This document shows positions 1-5,832 of a stretch of 5,837 nt of DNA, in pieces. The first letter of the stretch is position 1. Each line of letters opens with the position of its first letter. Below the pieces are notes generated by a model that had not been told where the DNA came from, made no database searches, and saw nothing but the letters and a program-made list of their open reading frames with translations. This DNA is from Clostridioides sp. (GTDB lineage: Bacteria; Bacillota; Clostridia; Peptostreptococcales; Peptostreptococcaceae), in the NCBI GenBank assembly GCA_031272305.1, contig JAISUA010000178.1, positions 1 through 5,837 of the forward strand, given 5' to 3'. Made by a program: the position numbers and the translations under genes.

Positions 1-1
1 T

Positions 2-3000
2 AGTAGTTATAAAAATAGTAAAGGTGAAATAAAAGGTCGTGTTGTAATAAATAACGCTGCAGAAAATAATTACTATGCACTTTTGAAAGAAACAAACGGA
101 AAACCTGATACAGATGAAAAGGATGTTGTTAAAGTATGGGTAGCTCCAAACGAAGATGGTCAAGTGATATTTGACGAATTAACACTAGATAGTCAAACGA
201 CCAAGTTCTATGTAGTCACTAAGCCTCAGACATTTTTGACCTTCGACTATGAGGACGCGACCTATTCTCCAACAGAAGTCTACAAGTCAGGAGACACCAT
301 ACCAGATGGTTTTGCTATAAATGATCCTGTGTTGATAGCTACACAAGTAGAGATTAATAAGATGGCAGATTATTTATCATTATCAGTAACAGAGCTTACA
401 CGTTCAATAGGTGCACCAAATGATACACTGACGATTACCTACGATAGTTCTTACAGAATGGGTACAACTTTTGCAAGTGGAATCACAGCTATTTGCTATG
501 ATGGCTCGAAAGGACCTGTAGGAGGAGTATATTCGACAGTGTCTTTAAATGGAAAATCTACGGCTACCTTGACTATACCTACAGGAAAAGATTGTATGGT
601 ACTTCTCAAAATAGACGATGTCTATACTACACCACTTACTGCACTTTGTGCACCAGAATTGCTCAAGATAGATTATATCAATGAAACTCTTATTCGTGAT
701 TCAGATGGTGGTTATGACACTTTAGGAAACATTGACTATCATGCAAAAGTTGGCAGTAATTATGATGTCAATCTTGGTAGCGATACAGAATTTCTACAGG
801 GCTCAAATAGTTCGCCTATCAGTTTGACATCTGCACTAGATGATATTGATTTCGATGCTAATGCGACTTTGGAATATAGAAAACATATAGTAGATCAAGA
901 AACAACTATTGCTACACTGAGAACACTTACTATTCCAAACCGTCCAGATGCTATCATAGTAGAGCATAGAAATGAAGATGTCAATGTTGATTATATAAAC
1001 GAAGAAATATCAAATAATTTGACTAAGAAAATTTTAGTAAGTAAGGATAACTTCAATAGTCAATCGAGCATTGGAGCTATGGGGGCACTTTCATTTACAG
1101 ATATAGGTTGGACAGGAAATATAGATCTACCTATAAAAGTAAGACTATCTGCCATAGCAAATACGAGCTTCAAAGGTAAGATATCAAATCCGTTTACGAT
1201 TCTGAAAAGACCAGATGCTCCAGAAGTTGGATCAGATAAAATAAATATAAATATCTCTGGTACTACTATTTCTTTTGAAAATAATTATGACCAAGAGATA
1301 GATGTCACAGGAACAACAAAACAAGGAACTCCATTGGAATCAAATGGTTTGCCAGCTACGAATATAGGTCAAGGTAGTAGTGCTGACTATACATCTCACA
1401 CAGACGGAAATATTTATTCTATTTATTTCTCTGCAACGGTTGCAAGTCCACGTTCGAAAGAATTGGAATACTCTACTCCATTTGTTATTCCGACAGTGGA
1501 TTTTGGAGATATAGAATACGGAAAACTAGGACCAAGTACAACTACAGGACTTGTAGATGTTATCACTAAAATAGCTAATATTCAAAATATCAGTGATACT
1601 AATGATTATTATATTGATGGAACATATGATACTTCTAGTGTACTTGATTTTGATGGTAAAAATATCTTTAGTTTGACTAATGAAAATATCTATGACTATG
1701 GTTCAGATGGAATTGATGTTAGTGATTTTGCAAATCTACTAGGAAGTGATAGTGGAACACAACTTGTAAATCGAAATACGACTAATACTAGCTTGCTTGT
1801 TGCACTAGGTAATATGGAAAATGGTGCTTATAGTCCAACTTTTGGTGTGAATAATATCAACGAAACTCCTGTAGGATTGTATGAGACAACATTGCCTCTA
1901 CGCTATGCAGATGATGATGTTATGAGTTCTAATGTTGTAGATCTGTCACTAAAAATCAAATTGAATGTCATTCGCATAGATTGGTCAGCTCCTAAAATAG
2001 CAACACAGGCTACCCAGACATCAAGTGGTACAGATGGAGATGGACTAGAATATACAGTGACTGCTAATAGTTTGAGTTTCGATGTGGCTATAGATCAAGA
2101 TGTTATTACTACGAATACGTTAGAGATATCTACTGACGGTGGTATGAATTGGAATACAGTAAGTAGTTTTTCAGCATCTTCTAGTAGTTATACATCAGCA
2201 GGTCAAGTTGTTAAGCGTATAACTATAAGTAATTTGACACCAGCGACAACATATACTGTTCTTGCAAGAGTAGAAGGTGATAACAATCATAATGCTAGTA
2301 GTGAAACATCGTGTACGTTCTGGACATGTCAAGCAAAACCAACTAATAAAGATTCTTTTGTAGATTATTATAGTGAATTACTAAAGAGTGTAAGTAATCT
2401 ATATAACGTAAAATCAAATAATACGCCACTAAGCGACAATACTAGCTTGACATCTTATTTTGTAGTTGACGAATTAAAATTAAAGGCTAGTACGAAAGCA
2501 AGTGGTAATTATCCAGAAAGTGATGAAGCTGAGTTTACCTATACTAGACCAGCGAAACCAACACTTAACTTAGTAGGAGAAAGTATATATCTTGCAGGCA
2601 ATGGAAGTATATCTAGCACTGGTGCAATAGATATTAGAAATGAGAATGGAAGTTATAGTGGTACTGGTAGTACTTCGAAAAATGGTCTTTTCTCAGGAGT
2701 GTACTTTGCTAGAATACCTGCTACAAATACAAGTTTTGCATCAAGTGAACTGAAAGTTTTGCTTGTACCAACAACTTACAACATAAGAGTCAAAGCTGAT
2801 GGAAATATGTCTTTTAGAGATGAGTCCGTAGGTTCTGATGGATATACAAGAGAGTTAGAAAGCAGTATATGGTTCAAGAAAGATGAGGCACAAGTATATA
2901 ACAGTGAACTAATCTATCCAACGTTCTCAAGGATTGGATACACTGCACAACAAGCACAAAAGATAGACGATGAAGATACAGACTTCACAAAAGGTTCAGA

Positions 3001-3520
3001 TTCAGTCGTAGATGGAGCAGAATTTGATGATGCATTGGATTTGTTCAATGCGTTTAAGAGTAATCTTGACGAAAACGGTAACTTCGCATTGAAAGTTTTG
3101 TGGTACGGTTATGAATCGCCAATATATACTGTGACTATTCCAACTAGCCTTTCTGCTACTGATACTGATACTGATACATCACCTCAAGTAAGTGGAAGTG
3201 TATCAATATCAGCTTGGAATAATGAAAAAGGAGAGAGAACAATTCCAAAAGGAAGTAAGGTAAATATAAAATTATCGGAAAATAATAGCAACGTTTTGAC
3301 TTTGGAAGGAACAACTCTAAACTATACATTGAAATTAGCAGGAGAAGAAACAGTCATAAGCAATGGAGGAATAATCTCAGAACTTAGTGCAGAGAATGCG
3401 TCTTCAACACCGGTTAATCAAGGTATAGATGTATATATAACAGGAACACCAGTGTATGCAGGACAGTATGCAGGTAGTATAACATTTGAGGCGGAAGTAA
3501 TCTATGCAAGTGAAAACTAA
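2..3520 (+). CDS. Large surface/adhesin-like β-sandwich repeat protein, 5'-truncated
   Basis: The frame is open from the first bases of the window (1172 codons to the TAA at 3518), so the protein begins upstream. The first usable start inside, TTG at 83, has no ribosome binding site and is not the real start. The chain is rich in Thr, Ser, Asn, Asp and Gly, poor in Cys, has no transmembrane segment, and is predicted mostly β. About residues 660-776 resemble a fibronectin type III domain, including STDGGMNW and the LTPATTYTVLARVEG strand. Other segments of roughly 90 residues begin at RP linkers (NRPDA at ~314, KRPDAP at ~403, TRPAKP at ~849); two share an NTSF motif (~387 and ~909). The last ~110 residues form a terminal β domain ending AGQYAGSITFEAEVIY-ASEN. 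No LPXTG, WxL or other C-terminal anchor is visible, so anchoring, if any, would be N-terminal or non-covalent. Adhesion or matrix function is inference; no enzyme motif is seen. Confidence 0.85.
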   Translation, partial: SSYKNSKGEIKGRVVINNAAENNYYALLKETNGKPDTDEKDVVKVWVAPNEDGQVIFDELTLDSQTTKFYVVTKPQTFLTFDYEDATYSPTEVYKSGDTIPDGFAINDPVLIATQVEINKMADYLSLSVTELTRSIGAPNDTLTITYDSSYRMGTTFASGITAICYDGSKGPVGGVYSTVSLNGKSTATLTIPTGKDCMVLLKIDDVYTTPLTALCAPELLKIDYINETLIRDSDGGYDTLGNIDYHAKVGSNYDVNLGSDTEFLQGSNSSPISLTSALDDIDFDANATLEYRKHIVDQETTIATLRTLTIPNRPDAIIVEHRNEDVNVDYINEEISNNLTKKILVSKDNFNSQSSIGAMGALSFTDIGWTGNIDLPIKVRLSAIANTSFKGKISNPFTILKRPDAPEVGSDKININISGTTISFENNYDQEIDVTGTTKQGTPLESNGLPATNIGQGSSADYTSHTDGNIYSIYFSATVASPRSKELEYSTPFVIPTVDFGDIEYGKLGPSTTTGLVDVITKIANIQNISDTNDYYIDGTYDTSSVLDFDGKNIFSLTNENIYDYGSDGIDVSDFANLLGSDSGTQLVNRNTTNTSLLVALGNMENGAYSPTFGVNNINETPVGLYETTLPLRYADDDVMSSNVVDLSLKIKLNVIRIDWSAPKIATQATQTSSGTDGDGLEYTVTANSLSFDVAIDQDVITTNTLEISTDGGMNWNTVSSFSASSSSYTSAGQVVKRITISNLTPATTYTVLARVEGDNNHNASSETSCTFWTCQAKPTNKDSFVDYYSELLKSVSNLYNVKSNNTPLSDNTSLTSYFVVDELKLKASTKASGNYPESDEAEFTYTRPAKPTLNLVGESIYLAGNGSISSTGAIDIRNENGSYSGTGSTSKNGLFSGVYFARIPATNTSFASSELKVLLVPTTYNIRVKADGNMSFRDESVGSDGYTRELESSIWFKKDEAQVYNSELIYPTFSRIGYTAQQAQKIDDEDTDFTKGSDSVVDGAEFDDALDLFNAFKSNLDENGNFALKVLWYGYESPIYTVTIPTSLSATDTDTDTSPQVSGSVSISAWNNEKGERTIPKGSKVNIKLSENNSNVLTLEGTTLNYTLKLAGEETVISNGGIISELSAENASSTPVNQGIDVYITGTPVYAGQYAGSITFEAEVIYASEN
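3158..3177 (+). repeat. ACTGAT hexamer microsatellite inside the surface-protein gene
   Basis: Three perfect tandem ACTGAT units plus a partial fourth encode the Thr-Asp run SATDTDTDTS, just before the C-terminal β domain. The unit is two codons, so slippage would change linker length without shifting the frame. Confidence 0.7.
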
Positions 3521-3656
3521 AAAATTACAGATTCAGTTGCTAAGAAAATAGCTGAGTTGGAGTAACCTATGCAAGTGAAAACTAAAAAATACCTTTTATA
3601 AGAGTCTTAAAGCATTCCTTGTTGAAGTAATATATATGGAAATTAAGAAAATATAA
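3496..3656 (+). repeat. Repeated 3' end of the surface-protein gene, two near-identical copies and one decayed copy
   Basis: Bases 3496-3525 (the last codons and stop of the surface gene) recur at 3561-3590 with one mismatch in 30. In the matching frame the second copy reads VGVTYASEN-stop against EAEVIYASEN-stop in the gene. A third, degenerate copy at 3621-3656 reads VEVIYMEIKKI-stop. Each copy also contains an ATG (3504, 3569, 3636) behind a purine-rich stretch. The second has GGAG with good spacing, and its ATG would encode MQVKTKKYLL-stop. The units could be remnants of lost tandem paralogues, or of an overlapping stop/start junction once used by a downstream gene. The repeat itself is certain; the origin is inferred. 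Confidence 0.8.
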
Positions 3657-3662
3657 TAAATT

Positions 3663-3698
3663 TAAAATCCTAAAGTTGTTAATAACTCTAGGATTTTA
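3663..3698 (+). terminator. Intrinsic terminator after the surface-protein gene
   Basis: TAAAATCCTA (3663-3672) pairs perfectly with TAGGATTTTA (3689-3698). Inside, after an A/C mismatch, AGTTG pairs with TAACT using one G-T wobble, leaving a small loop. The downstream tract TTTAT is short, and the upstream side is A-rich, so termination could occur in either direction. Position 140-180 nt after the stop fits the end of the surface-gene transcript. Confidence 0.7.
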
Positions 3699-3711
3699 TT
3701 TATGAAATGAC

Positions 3712-3740
3712 TTGTTTTTTGTCAAAAATAAAGATATAAT
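3712..3740 (+). promoter_or_regulatory. Candidate σA promoter ahead of the structured element
   Basis: TTGTTT (3712-3717) is followed after 17 bp by a perfect TATAAT (3735-3740). Start of transcription would be near 3747, at the left edge of the structured element. In DNA this AT-rich such matches can arise by chance, so this is a prediction. Confidence 0.5.
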
Positions 3741-3914
3741 AAGACTTATCACTATTTGAAATAAAATAAAGGAAATAAGTCTAGAAAAAAGTGAGCTAGA
3801 AAATCTATGATTTTCGTTAGCGAACTTTCCTACTTGGTTCGAAGTGTGAAAAACTCCGTTTTTCTTCATATACGCTTCTCATAATAGTGGTTATGTAAGA
3901 CTTGTAGATTTTTT
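3741..3914 (+). other. Structured intergenic element (candidate non-coding RNA, attenuator or MITE-like repeat)
   Basis: The ends AAGACTTA (3741-3748) and TAAGACTT (3896-3903) pair with one A-A mismatch. Inside, CACTATT (3750-3756) pairs with AATAGTG (3883-3889), and TGA with TCA after a bulged T. The enclosed part holds two hairpins. Hairpin A (3788-3828) stacks AAAGT, a GA/GA internal loop, GCTA and GAAAATC against their complements around TAT. Hairpin B (3841-3878) stacks GAAGTGT and GAAAAAC around TCC, with a 7-nt bulge on its 3' side. A run of six T follows at 3909-3914. ATAAGTCT at 3775-3782 is a perfect competitor for AGACTTAT at 3742-3749, so two folds exclude each other. There is no convincing ORF. 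I do not recognise an Rfam family. The strand is given from the candidate promoter; a mobile or dispersed repeat is an equal alternative. Confidence 0.55.
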
Positions 3915-3929
3915 AAGTATAATTTACTT
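3915..3929 (+). promoter_or_regulatory. Candidate -10 region for folT within a small palindrome
   Basis: TATAAT lies at 3918-3923, about 65 nt upstream of the riboswitch, inside the palindrome AAGTA-TAATT-TACTT. No good -35 box sits at 16-18 bp (only TAAGAC at 3896-3901). This may be the folT leader promoter, but other AT-rich hexamers between here and 3960 could serve equally well. Confidence 0.3.
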
Positions 3930-3939
3930 CAAGTTTTAT

Positions 3940-3981
3940 AAAAAATATTTATGCAAATTAAAAAAAATATTTATGCAAGTT
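3940..3981 (+). repeat. Tandem 22-bp-period direct repeat
   Basis: A 20-nt unit, six A followed by TATTTATGCAA and a purine-TT end, occurs at 3940-3959 and again at 3962-3981 with one difference (AAATT versus AAGTT). It sits immediately 5' of the riboswitch. It could be a protein binding site or simply slippage of AT-rich DNA. Confidence 0.6.
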
Positions 3982-3988
3982 TTAAAAA

Positions 3989-4087
3989 AGCAAAGTAAGA
4001 GGATATGCGTTAAGTGTTTGGTGGACGGGGAGTTGTCACTGAAACGAAAAGCAGTTGCTTGCGGTATATTCTTTGCATCCCGTTGCT
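3989..4087 (+). promoter_or_regulatory. Tetrahydrofolate (THF) riboswitch, class I, folT leader
   Basis: The sequence carries the recognisable THF-riboswitch core: GCGTTAAGTG (4007-4016), GTCAC (4035-4039), ACGAA (4044-4048), GCGG (4061-4064) and TTGCATCC (4073-4080). The expected folds are present. P1 is AGCAA (3989-3993) with TTGCT (4083-4087). P2 is AGGATAT (4000-4006) with ATATTCT (4066-4072). P3 is GTTT/GGTG (4016-4023) with CACT-G-AAAC (4037-4045). P4 is AAGC (4049-4052) with GCTT (4057-4060) around AGTT. The loop-3 pseudoknot is GGGA (4028-4031) with TCCC (4078-4081). The family binds reduced folates such as THF and usually lowers expression of folate transport or synthesis genes. Its position before folT is classic. 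GC content here is clearly above the flanks, as expected for a structured RNA. Confidence 0.95.
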
Positions 4088-4096
4088 GCATAATAA

Positions 4097-4118
4097 AGGT
4101 ATATCACACCTCGTTTTT
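4097..4118 (+). promoter_or_regulatory. Candidate expression platform: anti-Shine-Dalgarno segment
   Basis: ACACCTC (4106-4112) is perfectly complementary to GAGGTGT (4247-4253), which contains the folT Shine-Dalgarno. CCTC (4109-4112), together with ATAT (4101-4104), could instead pair with GAGGATAT (3999-4006), the 5' strand of riboswitch P2. Ligand binding stabilises P2 and would free the segment to mask the SD, giving an OFF switch. A short local stem, AGGT (4097-4100) with ACCT (4108-4111), followed by a five-T run, offers a weak terminator as an alternative. The complementarity is seen; the switching scheme is inferred. Confidence 0.5.
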
Positions 4119-4155
4119 GTAGCACAAAATTGATGGGGAAGTTAGTGAATATAAA

Positions 4156-4205
4156 ATATTTCAAAATAAAATTCTTAAGTATAGTTTGAATTTATTTTGA
4201 AATGT
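4156..4205 (+). other. Long AT-rich hairpin between riboswitch and folT RBS
   Basis: ATTTCAAAATAAA (4158-4170) pairs with TTTATTTTGAAAT (4191-4203) over 13 bp without mismatch. After one bulged A, TTC pairs with GAA, and two further pairs extend the base. The loop is about 13 nt. There is no clean T tract after it, so it is a poor intrinsic terminator. It may instead draw the anti-SD segment and the SD together, or stabilise the leader. Confidence 0.65.
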
Positions 4206-4245
4206 ATTTATAAGTTTGCTAATTCAAATCAATTTAAAAATATAT

Positions 4246-4252
4246 GGAGGTG
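4246..4252 (+). promoter_or_regulatory. folT ribosome binding site
   Basis: GGAGGTG lies 8 nt before the ATG at 4261. This near-ideal Shine-Dalgarno decides the start against the in-frame TTG at 4216, which has none. It overlaps the stretch complementary to the anti-SD at 4106-4112. Confidence 0.9.
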
Positions 4253-4260
4253 TATTTTTT

Positions 4261-4860
4261 ATGTCAAAAAACATAAATGAATCGAATTCAAAGTCGAGAC
4301 AGCAAACAGAATCAATGATAAAAAAAGAAAAAAAATCAAGGTCTAAATTTAAAATTAGCACTAGACAAATCACAATGTGTGGAATATTTATTTCACTTTA
4401 TCTGATCACTTACTATTTTAATCTTCCAATTACGCAAATGATTCAGATTAGATTTGGATTTTTGGTGCTGGCTATAGCAGGGTTTGTAGGTGGACCTGTT
4501 ATGGCTATGACAATAGCAATAGTGGGAGATATTTTGAGTGTTATGATAACTGGACAATGGGGGTCATTTTTGCCAGGTCTTACACTAAGTTACGCATTCA
4601 TGGGAATGTGTTTTGGACTTATATTTCATAAATCACAAATCACAGTATTTAGAGTGATTTGTGCAGGATTAGTAGAATTTTTAGTATCTCTTTTCCTGAA
4701 TACATTTTGGCTTAGTTTCTTGTACAAAACACCTTATTTCGTTATGTTGATGGCAAGACTTCCGAAAAATTGCATCATGCTAGTAATAAACACAGTGATA
4801 ATGTATATGTTCTTAAAAGCATTTAGCAAAGTATTCAAATATAAAGAAATACTAAATTAG
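4261..4860 (+). CDS. folT: Folate ECF transporter S component FolT
   Basis: This is the membrane substrate-binding subunit of an energy-coupling factor transporter. In the family it captures folic acid or reduced folates and works with a shared EcfA-EcfA'-EcfT module, which is not in this window. The product has 199 residues. A Lys/Ser-rich cytoplasmic tail (about 1-34) precedes STRQIT and a first hydrophobic segment (38-54). Then come IRFGF (63-67), a long hydrophobic stretch to VGD (88-90), GQWGSFLPGLTLSYAFMG (98-115), another helix (128-148), and the ARLPKN motif (165-170) leading into a last helix (171-187). The R-F-G-F segment, the conserved Asp after the second helix, the PG-TLS segment and the Arg before the last helix match the FolT subfamily. 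The upstream THF riboswitch strongly supports folate as substrate. The tail is longer than usual. The start is the ATG after GGAGGTG. Confidence 0.93.
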   Translation: MSKNINESNSKSRQQTESMIKKEKKSRSKFKISTRQITMCGIFISLYLITYYFNLPITQMIQIRFGFLVLAIAGFVGGPVMAMTIAIVGDILSVMITGQWGSFLPGLTLSYAFMGMCFGLIFHKSQITVFRVICAGLVEFLVSLFLNTFWLSFLYKTPYFVMLMARLPKNCIMLVINTVIMYMFLKAFSKVFKYKEILN

Positions 4861-4931
4861 AAATTCTAATAAGTCTTCTTATGAGAAGTTGTTCAATTAA
4901 ATTATATGTTTTTTGTATTATCAAAATTTGT

Positions 4932-5009
4932 AAAAGAATCATTTCTACAGGTTTTTTGAATCTTGTTTTTACAGCAATTTTTACAAATTCTTAGAAATGA
5001 TTCTTTTTT
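4932..5009 (+). terminator. folT terminator, 3' arm inside the convergent gene
   Basis: A 16-bp perfect inverted repeat pairs AAAAGAATC-ATTTCTA (4932-4947) with TAGAAATGA-TTCTTTT (4992-5007). The loop is 44 nt, and two further T extend the T run (5004-5009 in all) on the + strand. The right arm is the antisense of the last codons of the cyclo-ligase gene. On the - strand only a TTTTAC tail follows, so it should stop folT transcription better than transcription of the opposing gene. A smaller stem (CTTCT/AGAAG, 4875-4888) just after folT lacks a T tract. Confidence 0.65.
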
Positions 5010-5832
5010 CGCTTATTATTAAATCCATTTTTATGTCGTGCTCTTTAGTAGGAAGGTTATCGATTATTTGAAAATCAAAACAGATTCCTATTACAAGAGT
5101 ATTTTTATTTATTTTTTGAAGAAATCTATCGTAATAGCCTCCACCATATCCAAGTCGGTTTAATTTTTTATCGAATGCAACTGCAGGAACGATTACAATA
5201 TCAAGCTCTTGTGGAGATATAGTAGAACTTCCTGCTTTAGGTTCTCTAATTCCATATGCTCCAATTTGGATTGAATTTTCTAAATCAAAAATCTCGGTTG
5301 CAACCATAGTTTTGTCTTTAGTATTTGTAACAGGAGCAAAGATTCTGATATTTTTTTCTAAATTAAATATTTTATTTTGAGTAATATTAATACTTTCAAT
5401 ATTTGAAACTGGTTGAGAAAGTGAAGTATTTTTATATAAATTGAAAAACTTATTTTGAGCAATATTCATATCTTCAATATTTGAAGTTATCTTAGAAAGA
5501 AATATATTTTTTTCTAGTAAATTTTTTATTAGAAAGTCTGTTTTAACTTCATTTTTGAAATCCATATACAGCATAATGTTAATAAAATTACAATTTTTTT
5601 CACAGATAGTTACGAGAATTGAAAAAAATTTTTCAGCTATTATTTTAGAATTAAGCATGATAAATTCTTCGTCAAGTAAATTTCTCTTAGATATAATATT
5701 TTTTCTAATCAAATTTTTATTCAAATTAAATGAATTATCTAAATCAAGAAATTTATTATTTGAATCAAGAGTATCTTTCATTATCATTTTACCTTTCAAA
5801 TTTAATGAATCAAGAGTATCTTTCATTATCAT
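4981..5832 (-). CDS. yqgN: 5-formyltetrahydrofolate cyclo-ligase (5,10-methenyl-THF synthetase) with internal repeats
   Basis: This cytoplasmic enzyme uses ATP to convert 5-formyl-THF to 5,10-methenyl-THF, returning stored or imported folinic acid to one-carbon metabolism (ygfA/fau in E. coli, yqgN in Bacillus). The diagnostic phosphate-binding motif GYGGGYYDR is at residues 228-236. It is preceded by DIVIVPAVAFDKKLNRL and followed by VIGICFDFQ and LPTKEHDIKMDLIISE, all typical of the family. NLIRKNIISKR near residues 40-50 is the usual N-terminal helix, and EVKTDFL (95-101) matches the EvdT region. At 283 residues it is well above the normal ~180-200. The excess is an N-terminal extension of about 38 residues, built partly from a duplicated segment, and two extra 26-residue units at 109-160. 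The start is uncertain: ATGs at 5832, 5787 and 5781 are possible, and the frame is open to the window edge. GAAAGG at 5797-5792 would suit 5781 best. The gene is convergent with folT. Confidence 0.9.
   Translation of the reverse strand: MIMKDTLDSLNLKGKMIMKDTLDSNNKFLDLDNSFNLNKNLIRKNIISKRNLLDEEFIMLNSKIIAEKFFSILVTICEKNCNFINIMLYMDFKNEVKTDFLIKNLLEKNIFLSKITSNIEDMNIAQNKFFNLYKNTSLSQPVSNIESINITQNKIFNLEKNIRIFAPVTNTKDKTMVATEIFDLENSIQIGAYGIREPKAGSSTISPQELDIVIVPAVAFDKKLNRLGYGGGYYDRFLQKINKNTLVIGICFDFQIIDNLPTKEHDIKMDLIISEKRIISKNL
5275..5508 (-). repeat. Three in-frame 78-bp (26-residue) repeats inside the cyclo-ligase gene
   Basis: Residues 109-134, 135-160 and 161-186 (bases 5508-5431, 5430-5353 and 5352-5275) align without gaps around the pattern N-x4-x-[PI]-[VT]-[ST]-N ... 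[IF]-F-[ND]-L-x-[KN]. Examples are NIEDMNIAQNKFFNLYK, NIESINITQNKIFNLEK and NTKDKTMVATEIFDLEN. Copies 1 and 2 are also close at the DNA level. The third copy leads straight into YGIREP, so it corresponds to the normal family segment, and the first two are probably the additions. Confidence 0.85.

Noticed and set aside
83..85. TTG as the start of the surface-protein gene
   Set aside because: The same frame is open back to base 2 with sensible β-protein residues, and there is no ribosome binding site before the TTG; the gene simply enters the window from upstream.
3569..3601. Small ORF MQVKTKKYLL with a good ribosome binding site
   Set aside because: Only ten codons, inside a repeat derived from the preceding gene's 3' end; treated as a remnant rather than a gene, although translation is possible.
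3579..3656. Open frame ending FLVEVIYMEIKKI
   Set aside because: It has no start codon or ribosome binding site at its head and is bounded by stops; best explained as the decayed third copy of the repeat.
3973..4122. 49-codon ORF starting ATGCAAGTTTTAAAA
   Set aside because: It lies almost wholly over the THF riboswitch, has no Shine-Dalgarno, and its Cys/Lys-rich peptide follows the RNA structure rather than a protein pattern.
4216..4260. Upstream TTG extension of folT (MLIQINLKIYGGVFF)
   Set aside because: This stretch contains the GGAGGTG ribosome binding site of the ATG at 4261, so it is leader, not coding.
4865..4915. Small stems ATAAG/CTTAT and CTTCT/AGAAG as the folT terminator
   Set aside because: Only five base pairs, overlapping each other and without an adjacent T tract; the 16-bp stem at 4932-5007 is a better candidate.
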